The notes under the pieces were generated by a model. The model was not told the DNA's origin. It saw nothing but the letters and a program-made list of their open reading frames with translations, and did not search any database. The position numbers and the translations under genes were made by a program. Positions 10,167-21,060 of a stretch of 64,000 nucleotides of DNA are shown piece by piece (position 1 is the first letter of the stretch; each line of letters begins with the position of its first letter). The DNA lies in assembly GCA_022836615.1 (NCBI GenBank), contig MU405275.1:124001-188000 (forward strand). Reading direction: 5' to 3'. Origin of the DNA: Annulohypoxylon bovei var. microspora (lineage: Eukaryota > Ascomycota > Sordariomycetes > Xylariales > Hypoxylaceae).

Positions 10167-11953
10167 TTACTTGCCCCTCTTGATCTCATCCGCAATTTTC
10201 TCCGCGAGTGCGTAGACCAAAGCCTGAGGATGACCCGAAGGCAGCATAGCAAAGGAGCTTGTATCCACGATTCGCAGCCCGGAGACTCCAATCACCCTAC
10301 AGCTGGTATCAACCACGGCATCCGGGTCGTCGATCTTCCCCATTCTGCAGGTAGCTGAGGCATGGAAGAGTGCCGACAATGTCTTCCAGATGGTGTCAAG
10401 GATCTGCTCGTCCGTCTCCACAGCCGGGCCCGGGGAATGCTCCTCTGGATCGGCTAGCACCGCCTTGATGGCCTTGGTGGAGAAAAGCTGGCGAGCCTTC
10501 TTAAACCCGGCGACGGCAACCTCTTGGTCGATAGGATCGGTCAACCAGTTGGGATCGACGACCGGAAGGTCCGCCGTATCCGCAGACTTGATAGTTACCG
10601 TACCACGCGACCGCAGAGCCATCGGTGCGACTAGAAGGGTAACGTAATTGTACCCGTCTTTAGGTGCCCCGATAAACATTGGGCTAGCGTAGTCTCCATA
10701 ATATGCATCCATTGACATGTACTCGACATCGGGGAACGAATTAGGTAGTTCAGATAGAACAGCAGTTGCTTCCTTGGAGAGCATATCCCTCGGAATCTTC
10801 TCACAAGCTACGTAGTCCGTCCCCGAGTGTGTAAGCGGGCCTCGGGCCCTTGTGAAATATTCGACGAGGTTAGGTATGGCTGTAGCAGGATCAGAAGTCT
10901 CCCCGAGTATTGTGTCGAGCTGGACCCGGTACGATGGCCCGTACATCACGTGATCTTCTAGATTCTGCCCCACACCAGGCCGGTCGGCGACAATGGGGAT
11001 GTCGAACTTCTTTAGTATGTCCGCGGGGCCGACTCCGGAAACCATCAGGAGCTGCGGGGATTGGAACGCACCGGCCGAAAGGATGACCTCTTTCCTGGCC
11101 TTTAGGCGAAGACCGGAGTCGACAATCACTGCTGTGGTTCGCTTCTGTTCATCGAAGAGGATTTTCTTGGTCAAGGTCATCTGGAATACCTTCACGTTGT
11201 GTCGGGCCTGGCAGAGATCTAGAAAGGCCGTCTGTGAAGAGCTCCGGGATGCAGTAGTGGGGTCCACAGTATTCGTGCAATACTGAGCCCCCAAAAGTTT
11301 ACCACAATTGAAGTCATTAGTAGTGGGAATACCAATTTCGTTGAAGGCAGCTTCGAGATGAGTTGAAAAAGGCCGGACATTGTTATAGAAAGCAACTTGG
11401 AGCGGGCCACCCTCCGGGCTAAATGCTTTTATCGTACTGCGGCATTGTATGGGGAGTCTAGATTGCAGGATCTGGAGGGGTAAAATGGCAACTCTTTTGA
11501 AAGTAAGGGAACAAATTATCGAAGGTGTACGACTGGCCGTCGACCATGTCTGCCCATCGCTGAAGGGATCCAGCTTCTGGACGGACGTACATCAGGAAAT
11601 TCCTCCCTGAGCTGCAATGAAGTCAGTTGAAAAATCATGTTGTTTTCACATAAAGTACTCTACCTTCCGCCCAAACATTTCCCACGTGGATAATGCAATT
11701 CTCTATTAGATGCACCATTTTGTGGTGTCGTCGTAATGCCCCAGTCCACTGCTGGATTTGTGTCCTGGGATGAGGATCCAATGAATGCGCAAGCGCCGAG
11801 TGGAGTTGACGACAACATAGGATTCCCAATCTGGTAATAGGTTCCCGCCTCGACAACCGCAACCGACACTGCTGGGTCCTCAGAGAGCCGGGCGGCTAGA
11901 GTAAGCCCGGCCGTTCCGCCTCCAACAATGACAAAGTCATATGAAGCTTCCAT
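10167..11953 (-). pseudogene. GMC-family FAD oxidoreductase, frameshifted
   Basis: The gene has two exons, 11664-11953 and 10167-11611 (intron donor GTAGAG, acceptor TTGCAG). It shows the full glucose-methanol-choline oxidoreductase layout: an N-terminal flavin fold (VIVGGGTAG), GMC signature 1 (GKCLGGSSGRNF across the splice), signature 2 (GAFQSPQLLMVSGVG), and C-terminal catalytic histidines in HASATCRMG and PSGHPQA. The reading frame breaks once. After the conserved FTPP segment the frame reaches a TAG at 11458-11460, while the continuation, from the AFSPEGGP segment to the end, is in the +1 frame. The exon total of 1735 nt is one base over a multiple of three. One indel near 11460-11487 would explain both the stop and the shift. 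It is either a recent pseudogene or an assembly indel. A shortened start at 11294 would lack the flavin-binding part. Confidence 0.75.
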
Positions 11954-12481
11954 TTTATTAGCTGCGTTGGGTATAAGAACTTAAGGACGTGAAGATAACA
12001 GCTGAAGTGCGAGTGAAGTTATATGATGCGGTTGGAAGGACAAAGAACATAAAACTCTTACATGATATCTAGCAGTTTATTTGGTTGGTTGGTTGGTTGA
12101 TATATCTAATAACCTCCTTGCAGACATTCTGCGGCAGGTAAGGTGGGCCGTTGTTTGCTTTGTTCCATTCCATCGCCTTTTCACCTGTGAAGGGAGGGTG
12201 GGAGGATCCAATGATCCGATCGTACTCTTTCCATTTTAGAACCGGCGCAGAGATACATGTTACGGCCTATAGAAGGACGTACAGACAAGAAAGAAACGAA
12301 AAACAACAGAAGCGAAGGAAGGTAAAACGAGAGTGTTCATTCAATGATGCAAAGTGTATCTTCCCACATGATATTCTTATCTTGTTCACGTGACAAATTA
12401 TTTGGCCCCAATTTCTCTGGCGGATTGCTTATGTAATATTTAATGCAAGTTTTATGTATTTTATAAAAAGAAAATCGAATG
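11954..12481. other. Spacer between GMC and GH43 genes
   Basis: This region holds the upstream sequence of the GMC gene, the TTGG microsatellite and the 3' flank of GH43. I found no in-frame terminal exon for GH43 here, although its C terminus suggests one should exist. Confidence 0.4.
12081..12099 (+). repeat. (TTGG)n microsatellite
   Basis: A short tandem run of TTGG units lies in the spacer between the GMC and GH43 genes. It is about 19 bases long and directly visible. No function is implied. Confidence 0.85.
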
Positions 12482-14124
12482 TCACTCACACGAAATACAC
12501 GGCATAAAATTGATCAGGCTTACATTTAATATCCCCCATCTGTATCCCAGGAAGTAGTGCCAGTCGGTAGTCAGCGTGACCGCCGTCCCCAAGTTCTTGA
12601 AGTTGGTCCCGTCGGTACTATAACTAAAAGATCCCGTGCGACCGGAACCAGGGTTGATATTAACAGTCCCGCGGAGGTAGATCGTGCCTTTGGGGGCGTC
12701 GGCTGTTGCGGCTGTTGTTCCCGTGTTTGTGGTTCTCCATGACAAGTCCATGGCGATGCTGTTCACCATCCCACCTTGAGGGCGCCGCCATCGTTTAGAA
12801 TCCCAATCCATGCTGATTGATCTCGGAAGAGGGAGAGGTCGGCCCGATTGCCGTCAGCCATGTCTGTCGTATCGAGAATAATTGTCGCGGTTGAGATTGG
12901 GCCGTGGATTCGATGAGTGAGCGTGTTGCGCGCGGCATATAGGTCATTTTTGACCGTAACGGTTTGTAGTGTTAATCCGTCGCTAATATTGAACTTGGAT
13001 ATGTCGGGGTTATGGTTCCACTCCCACTGGTGACTTAATGCCGTCCCCGAGAACGAGTCTGTGCCAAGTGTTGAGGATAACGGATGGGTAGGCATAGGCA
13101 ATGGATAGGTGACACCCCAGCCACCACCGGAGGTTGTGAGAGTTGGAAAAACGTCCGAACCCCAGGTAATAGGAGCCAAGACAGGGATCCGGCCTCCTGG
13201 ATATGCATCCTCGAAGGCCATGTAGTACCAATCTCCATTAGGGGTATCGACGATACCTCCCTGGTGTGGATTTCCACCCCCGGCGGCCGGTGGAGAAAGA
13301 CTGTTAGCGAGGATTTTGATACTGTAGCTACCGAAAGGGCTAGATGCCTTCAAAACGTACTCTGCATTGGCTGGCTTGGTAGTGAGGATGTAGTATTGCC
13401 CCTTACACTTGTACATCCGGCTGCCCTCGAGTGTACCGATGTTGCCTGGTGACGAGTAAACCTGTTGGGTCTTGACAATGCTGAGGCCGTCTGATGAAAG
13501 TTGGGCTACCGATAATCGTGTGTTGCCATAGGCGACGTACATGGTATCGTCGTCGTCGATCAAAAGCCCCGCATCATAAAAGCATGTGTTGAGAGTTGAT
13601 GCTAAACTCCACGGACCGGTGGCATCCGGAGCTGTGTAGACATATGTCTTGCCAGATTCGACACATCCAAGCCAGTACCATTTCTTGTTGCTTGACCTGT
13701 AGCGCATAGTCGAGGCCCATATTCCTTTCACGTATGCTCGCTCATTGCCTGTGAGGTTGTACTTTGAAGCCCATTCTAAAGTTGGAACAGAGTGCCCAAT
13801 GTACTCCCAGTTGACGAGGTCGTAGGATCGGAGAATTGGTGCCCCGGGGGAGTAATGCATCGTTGAAGCTGAGTAATACCAAGAATCGTCAACACGGAAG
13901 ATATCCAGGTCGGCCAAGTCCTCCCAAAGTACTGGGTTGTTGAAAGAGTCGGCGGCGAACGCGACTGGTGATTTCATGGAAGCTTCACCATCATCTTTCT
14001 ATATTAGTTATAATATAATAATCTTCACATTTTGACACTTACGACGATCTTGCGACATTGCTCCCGAAAGCATGATAGGTGCAAGGCTAACCGCCAAAGC
14101 GAGAGTTAAGCCCCTGAACAACAT
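12482..14124 (-). CDS. GH43 glycosidase (beta-xylosidase/arabinofuranosidase type), frameshifted near C terminus
   Basis: Exon 1 (14043-14124) encodes a signal peptide (MLFRGLTLALAVSLAPIMLS). A 48-nt intron (donor GTAAGT, acceptor AAAG) leads in phase to exon 2 (from 13994). The GH43 five-blade propeller follows, with the expected triad: base Asp in WEDLADLDIFRV, pKa-setting Asp in CFYDAGLLIDDD, and acid Glu in TLEGSRMY. After that comes the GH43 C-terminal beta-sandwich domain. At the GGG run 12770-12772 the frame breaks: the first frame ends at a TGA (12763-12765), and the family sequence resumes one frame over (MVNSIAMDLSW onward). One missing base would explain it. A donor-like GTAAGC at 12523 suggests a lost or unseen last exon. 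Secreted hemicellulase activity is inferred from the family. Confidence 0.78.
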
Positions 14125-15208
14125 CTTGAAAGAGTTATGAGAACTAGTCTGTCACTCTTCGTGTTTAGTGAATATAACTTAGTGGTTCATCATGTTTTTC
14201 ATCGTATAAAGTATGCAAAGGCTAAGCCTGACTATATTCTGAAAAATTCTGTTCTACCAAGGAAGATTTTACTGTGTAACTATATCATGGATGTAGGGCT
14301 GGTGTTGAAGTCTGCAATTGTAATCTAACAGCCCGAGTTCTGATACGAGCGGATAGACCTCAAATTGAGCTGGATTTCCTGCGTATAAGTTTGAGATAAG
14401 CGCGCCAATGAGGACTCTGGAAAGACGGTGAACCAGATATTCTTAAGATCTTATATAGGCAGATCTCGTGCCAAGCACGCAATCCAGAGCAGGGAAACGT
14501 GGACTAACTAAGTTTATTATACTGGTCAACTCTGATTAGCTTGGAAGTTTTGAACAGCGGTTTTGCTTACATATATAGTGGCCTCCGGGACGGTCGGCGA
14601 GGACCCGGAAGTTGGGGTATCGCGGTGGGAGGAAGCGATCCAATAGTTATTTACTTATCCTTATACAACTCGGTCAGACAGCTAAAGGGGTATTAGGTCA
14701 TGTTCGTGAACCTGTAATCTGGGTATACTTCGTATAGTTACTTAGGTGAATACATTTTCGAGGGGAAGAATTGTTTTGCATCAATTCTGTTGATAACAGA
14801 GGGAAGTGAATGGAGTCGGTGCCCCTGAATCCGCCGTACAACTCGTTGATACTCATGTACCTAGGTACTTAGGTTGGTAGTAGGTATTTTAAGAGCCTGC
14901 CACTTCCTAGGTATAAATTTTCTCTTTCTTAATTTGAAAGACATTGGTTGGATCTGGGAAGTTTGTCTTGCCGGTATGACGAAATGTGATGTAAGTGGCC
15001 ACAGGTGAACTTTATAGATTGTATCGATTATATAGATAATTATTAACCCCTTAACTCGGATCGTCTCAGGCATAGAAATTCAACTCAACTATCCCTATGT
15101 ATGACTCTATTGAATTTAATGCCGGGAAATTACAATTGAATGTAAAAACCATAATACTCGCTATCGAATATATGTTAGATCCGGATGGTGTTCAGACTCG
15201 GCAAGAAC
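14125..15208. other. Divergent spacer, GH43 / esterase-like gene
   Basis: This 1.1-kb region lies between divergent genes. It contains one TACCTAGGTA palindrome (14858-14867) and no supportable ORF. It would hold the promoters of both neighbours. Confidence 0.4.
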
Positions 15209-16119
15209 ATGACAACCGAACTATCGAAACGAGCTCCCGCCAATCGAAAGCAGCCAATTCGGTGCTAAATTCGACGTCTTTGGAAACTCTCGCCTAGTTC
15301 TTATTGACGACGGAAGGTTAGTGCACTCTCCTACCCACCCCCTTTTCTGGTTACCATCTTCAGTGACATACACAACAAGATTTCTTACTAACATGCCAAA
15401 ACAGCCATGGCACATCCGAGTTCTACCGAGCGCGTGCCGCCATCACGAAGCGCTTGATCGAAGAGCACGGGTTTACCCAAGTGGCCGTCGAATGCGACTG
15501 GCCCGACGCCCGTTCCATCGACCACTATGTGCGCCAGCACCCGCGTCGGTCTAAAGACGTCCCTATCCGCGTCTTCGACCATTTCCCGCGTTGGGTATGA
15601 GCTAGCCCTGTTTGTTTCTTTAATTGGGATGAACTATGTTATCATAAGGTGGTGTGGGCGCACAACTCGCACGTGGGCGACGCGCGCGCGTCGGGCGGCG
15701 GGGAGTGGACCCTGGGACAGCTGTGCCGGGCGGCGTTCGCAGGCTCGGTTTCGGTGCTCGGGTGCGGGACGCACGCGTGCACGGTGGCGGCGGCGGCGGG
15801 CGGGTGGGATGCGCCCATGCGCGTGATGGACGTGGAGCCGTCGCGGCCCGACAGCTACGAGCGCGCGATGCACGACACGGGGCTGGCCTCGTTCCTCGTC
15901 GACCTGCGCGGCCTACAGACCGAGCCCATGCTGCAGCGCTTCATCGGCGTCGTGTACCGGCCCGCCGCCGAGCGCTCGAGCCACTATGTCAAGACCGTCC
16001 TCGCCGAGCAGTACGACGCCTTCGTCTGGTTCGACCGGACGAGCGCCGTCCACGCCTTCAAGACCGTGCAGCCGAAGGAGGTCCTTTCGAGGGGAGAGAC
16101 GTACCCGTTTGGCGTGTGA
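15209..16119 (+). pseudogene. Erythromycin-esterase-like gene remnant with internal deletion
   Basis: Three blocks match the erythromycin esterase family (hydrolase fold of EreA type, widespread but of unknown role in fungi). Block 1 (15225-15316) has ELPPIE...FDVFGNSRLVLI. Block 2 (15405-15594) has SHGTSEFYRARAAITKRLIE, then VAVECDWPDARSIDHYVRQ and FDHFPRW. Block 3 (15649-16119) has VVWAHNSHVGDARAS, then IGVVYRP and the C terminus. Splice junctions are clean, one with a TTACTAAC branch site. In the family, about 190 residues separate FP.W from the VVWAHNSH block; here only a 54-nt intron does. The ATG at 15209 is in a different frame from block 1, and that frame has a TGA just upstream, so the start is also broken. 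What remains would be about 250 residues against about 430-450 usual. Relic status is inferred. Confidence 0.72.
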
Positions 16120-17135
16120 AGCGCGGGAAGCTGAAATATTAATCCTCACTTTTAAATGATTCTCCTCCAGTATCAAATAACTCTACAACATTGCACATTG
16201 TCAGGTACTTAATATAGGCGGGCATTTTCACAGAAATAACGATATATTCATGGTTTGAAGGGATAATAATGTAAGGTACTGAAAAAAAGCCCATAGAAAC
16301 TCCACTGGGATGCATATCAAATTATGGTCTATCAGCACGCTCAAAACAGATTGCCACCGTCCCGAGATATGGTTCCATTCCTTTCCGCCGGGAACCCCCT
16401 TTTGAGGTTCGTTTGATAGCTAAGTACTGATAAAAAATGCCACTCCGTAAAAATTTATGTCCAGCGTAAGAAAAGGTAAAAAATACCAGAGATCCCCCTC
16501 CACGTCTAGTAGGCGAAGGAAGATGATGTAGAGCACGCCGAGGAAGTAGGGTCGAGAGGTTGAAGCATTTTTTTTTTCATGATAATGGACTCCGCACACC
16601 TGAGATTGTGATTCATCTCTTCAATCTCGTCGGAGGGAAAGTTCACATCAACAAAAACGTCTGTCTCGTGTGGGTGAGCAAGAAGCTCAACATCGCTGAC
16701 ATGTTCGTGTCTCGTCCCATCATCGTCTCATCGTGCTCAATCCCATTCATATCGCCGTTAGACTCCGTCATCCTAAACTAAGTAATATTTCATGTTATAC
16801 ACGTTCTCTCGATAAGAGGGGTGATTGATCCATCAAGATAAAATAATTCGGCCGTCGTCAAGGTCGTGAACAATAATTTAACGACCTCGAAAGCTTTCTG
16901 GTTAGGTGAGAGGCTTCGATCATAATCCTCATGGATGTCCTTCATGATCGAGCTGGTTATGCTGGTGCTTCTTGTTTGCAATCTTTGCAGTGGTAAAGCA
17001 AAGTGTCTTGAGCGCAGCTGTCAAAGTGAACCGTTTCCGAGTTTGATAGCTAGCTGTTCTAGTTTGATACATTCCATAACATATATGAAAGGTGGTAAAT
17101 GAGATGTTATCGCTTAAGTAATCGACACGGCCCGT
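16120..17135. other. Convergent spacer
   Basis: This 1-kb spacer lies between the esterase remnant and the kinase gene, both ending here. An ORF at 16560-16781 starts in a poly-T tract and has no family features. I see nothing else. Confidence 0.4.
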
Positions 17136-20100
17136 TTATTGACTTTGCATGACTACCTTCTTGGCTGTCTCCGTGCTACCGATGCTGGTTTGAGTATCTC
17201 GTCTCTTTGCATTCGACATTGTCCTGCCTAAGGGCGAGCTGGCATTATCTTTAACCGGATTCCGCTTTTTAGGCTTCATGACGAGACCTTCATCGCTGTC
17301 ACTTCCATCGTCTTCTTCCATAGCCCTCGCAGATAGAAGAGAGGATGCTGTTAAAGCACGTTGCGGCTGAGGAAGTAGTAGCGTTTGATATTGCTCATCC
17401 TCCTCAAGAGGGAAACCGGAGAGAGGTTCTTTGGTAAGAGCCGGCGGGGTTAAGGACTCAGTTGTGTCGATAAGCGATGGCCGATCAAGAGAGCCTGGTT
17501 TTAGAAGGAATTCACCCTCAGCATCAGCAGAAATCGAGCTAGCGCCGCTGAGTAACGCTGGTAGCGATGGATCCGAGCGAAAGACCTGCGAATCTTCACC
17601 TTGCCCTGGTAGATTTCCGAGGCTGATAGGACTTGTTGATTCGCTCGGGCTAGTCAGCGGCGTCATAATGGTATCTGTGGATGCCGAAGCCGACGTTCTA
17701 GCAGTACCGGTATCTCCCCTCGACAGCGGTTGGGCGTGGTCTAAGGAGAGCTCATCATCGGGCGAAGGAGGACAAGTAGTATACGAAGAACTGTTTTCTC
17801 TACGATGAGATGCGAATAGCTGTTCACGCTTCGATTGTTCGTCATCTTCCCGTTGTTGCCGACGGATGAATTGATCGTGTGCTCGCGCAAACGATTCCGG
17901 CGTGGACGAGTTGTACGCTCTTGGTGGCGGAGTCCGGGTTTCTATATGTATGGCCCGATGAGCTGTCATGGGCCGTTGATCAACTTCGACGGCACCCAGA
18001 TGGCTCTCGTGCATATTTGGGTCTGAATTTGGTTGGCGGTTCTGATAAGTACGAATTGCTCGAGGAGAAAAGAACTTAGGAGAAGGCAAGGCTACTGCCT
18101 CTTGAAGAGATTGAGGTTTCGTGTCTAGAGGATGGACTGAGAGTGGGCGTTTGGGAAGTTCCACATTCCCTGGAGCTACCGCTGTGCTGAGAGCTACCTT
18201 CGCTTCGGCGCGTTTGTCGCTATTAGCGAATAATCCACGATCCACCGATCGTGAGCGAGAGGATTCGTCCGTGGATTCTATATCTCTAGCCTTGCGCAAA
18301 GAAGCAATTGGGTCGTCTCTAATGCAAGTTTCGAGTGCAGGAGTGCTCGGTGTTGTCTGCCATTCTTTCCCAGGTGCAAGAGCAAGGATGGCGTTGGTGA
18401 TTGATCTCGTACGGCCATGACTGTAACTTAAATGTCCCCTGATCGATGATAACGATGTCGATGTCGACGGCGGTCCTGCCAGATCTGAGTGCGTGTTAAA
18501 ATCGCCAATAGAACAGCTCGCGTTGCGTCTAAAATCTCCGCCTACCAAGCTCGACCCACGTTGTTGGGCGGAATCTGGCCTGTCATAGACAGGCGACTCT
18601 TGAGGAGTTACAGTGACGCTTTGTGAAAGGGGATGGTCGCCCTCTCTCACAGTGGCAAAATAGTCGTCGGGCCGTATACTTTTTCGGCGAGCTTCTCGTA
18701 CGTGAGGTGGTGGTGCTATGCTTAGAGGTGCATCTCCTACGGAGCTAGCAGCACTACTAGTCGCTCTTCTTCTCGTCGGGCCTTCCCTCTCGGTACGTGG
18801 GTGCATTACCTTGCCGATGGTTTTCTTCACGACCGATCGAGCCCTCTCTAGAAAGGTGAGAGGCACGACGGCACGAGTAATCTCGCGCTCGTCAACTTCG
18901 ATCTTGCGGCCAGAAGTACGGCGTGAAGGATCTGTTTCGTCAATCCATGCGATGAGGTTAGGAATTCCTTGAACGACCCAAGGATGACGCTTCACCTCTC
19001 TTAGCCGTATTCTCTTCTCGGGATTCTTAGTCAGCATGCGGCGCAAGAGGTCATATAAAAGATCGTCGATTTCCTCATAAGCAAGGACACTATCGTCTCG
19101 ATACGGTTCGCTGTTGACGCGTTTGTACAAAGATGTCGATTGTGGCGAGTGCTGTGGGTCAACGGGTCTGAGTCGACGGCGTGGTATGTACACGTCTTCC
19201 TTCGCAATTTTCTGAAACATCTGCCATTCGTCTTCAGCCATAAACGGAATCCGAGCATATATCAAGCAATATAGTGTTACGCCTAAAGACCAGACGTCAA
19301 TTTGCTCCGAGATTTTCGGTTGTTCGACGCTTAGGTCCGTGTAACATAATTCCGGCGCAAAGAAAGCTGGCGTGCCAACAGTCTTAGCCAACTCGAGGTC
19401 ATCGTCAAAATCACGAGCTTCCGATTCGGATACGAGTTCATCTGGTTCACCTTCGCGAATAGGTCGACCAAAGTAAGAAACTCCGAAGTCAGAGATTTTG
19501 ACTCTGTGATCTCTAGTCCATAAAAGATTGGCAGGCTTGATGTCACGATGGACCACGCCTTCATAATGCAAGTACTCCAAGCCAAGAACAGTATCTCGGA
19601 ATGTAGCACGAGCATCCTCGATGGTGAAGCAAGGAACGTAGGAAAAGTCGTCAGCAAAGGGGTCGTGGGGTTGTGGATTATAATCAACCGACGACATATG
19701 AGAAATGATTGAGTCGGCCATGCTCGGCGATCGACCACGGAACATGGCGTCCTCGGGAAATGCACTGGTTACTGTCCTGTCTAGAGCAGAGGAGGATCCG
19801 GGTTGAGAGCGCAAGGGCCCAGGAGTCTCTATGTCGCTTTCAGCGTCCACACTAATGCCAACCGAGGAGACGTCATATTCTGATGGGAGAGGAGTGCTCG
19901 CTCGGGATCCTGATGGGGCAGATTGAGCGTGGGAGCGAGCAGGGGAAGTGGCTCTTGATCCAATCCTTGAAATGGAGGCGGCTACTCGGCCAGATAGAAG
20001 AAACCCGCTTCCACTTCTTCCTAAGGAACGCGAATGGGCCTCGGAGCCATCGTCGTTTGCGGCACCGTACTCGATACTCCAAAAGTCTTCCGGACCCCTT

Positions 20101-21060
20101 TGAGTCTGCTGCATCTTCGCCCTCTTTACGTCATTAAGAGCCTGGCGTCTTTCAAGAAGTTGGATATATTGCTCTTCTTCCTCCGTCCCTAGCTCCCCGC
20201 GCATTTCCTTCTCGATCCTCCTCCTTTCGATGCTGCATATATAAGGCAAACCCTTCTTCCGCCAGATAACTTCGCCTAATTCAACATGTTCTAAGACCAT
20301 ATAAATCTTCTTGAACTCCGGGTCGTCGATGATCTCGAGAAGTGCGACAACGTTAGGGTGGCGAATCTTTTTCAGGATGGCGATCTCTCTCTTCGTTTTG
20401 TCTTGGGGAGATGCGGTGACCTTACCCAGACGACGTTTCTTAGAGAATCTGGGTATAATCTTGATCGCAACATTCTCCCCTTTCTCTAGGTTTCGAGCTA
20501 GTTTGACCTTGCCATGTACGCCGCGGCCGAGTTCCTCGATCACTTCATATTGATTGATGATTTTTCGCCCCGTCATAAGATCCAGGTCAACAAGAGCTTT
20601 GTGCGTCCTACATTTAGAAAGTTCGTTAGCATAGGTAGGGGTAGACTACGAACGACAAGCTTAGACAAAGATGATAGTCGGCGATCGGATGCAGCTCCGA
20701 TATTGATTTAGACTATTGTGCTCACGAACACGTTCTCTAGAAGCACATAGTCATAGTATCATTCACAAGGGGTCACATGAGCGAGACTTACTCTCGAACT
20801 CTATGATTCTGCAACGGATGCAGGTAGGGACTGGCCATGGTGACTGCCAGAGTAGAGGCGTCGGAGGCGGAATGTGCCAGGAAGACATTAGGACGAGTAT
20901 TCGTAGGACTAAACAGACCCGGGGAAGATATCGGAGTGCTGTTGGCGGTTCTAGAAGGAACGGCGGGGAAGGTGGGATTATTATCGTCGGTAATAAGATG
21001 AGGAGGGTAAGGTGGAGGTGATTGGGTTGGTGTTGGTGGTGGTGGTAGTTGCGTATCCAT
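17136..21060 (-). CDS. CaMKK/Sak1-type serine/threonine protein kinase
   Basis: There are two exons: 20792-21060 and 17136-20607 (donor GTAAGT, acceptor TGTAG). The joined codons give the conserved segment HRVRETHKALVDLDLMTGRK, confirming the model. The protein has 1246 residues. A proline-rich N terminus is followed by the kinase domain from about residue 109: glycine loop ELGRGVHGKVKL, VAIKII lysine, HRDIKPANL near 443-451, DFGVSYF near 463 and a TVGTPAFFAPEL activation segment near 499-510. An insert of about 180 residues sits inside the kinase domain before the catalytic loop, typical of the fungal group related to Sak1/Tos3/Elm1 and CmkC. These phosphorylate the AMPK (Snf1) activation loop and other targets. 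The long Ser-rich C-terminal half is likely disordered and regulatory. Function is by family. Confidence 0.9.
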
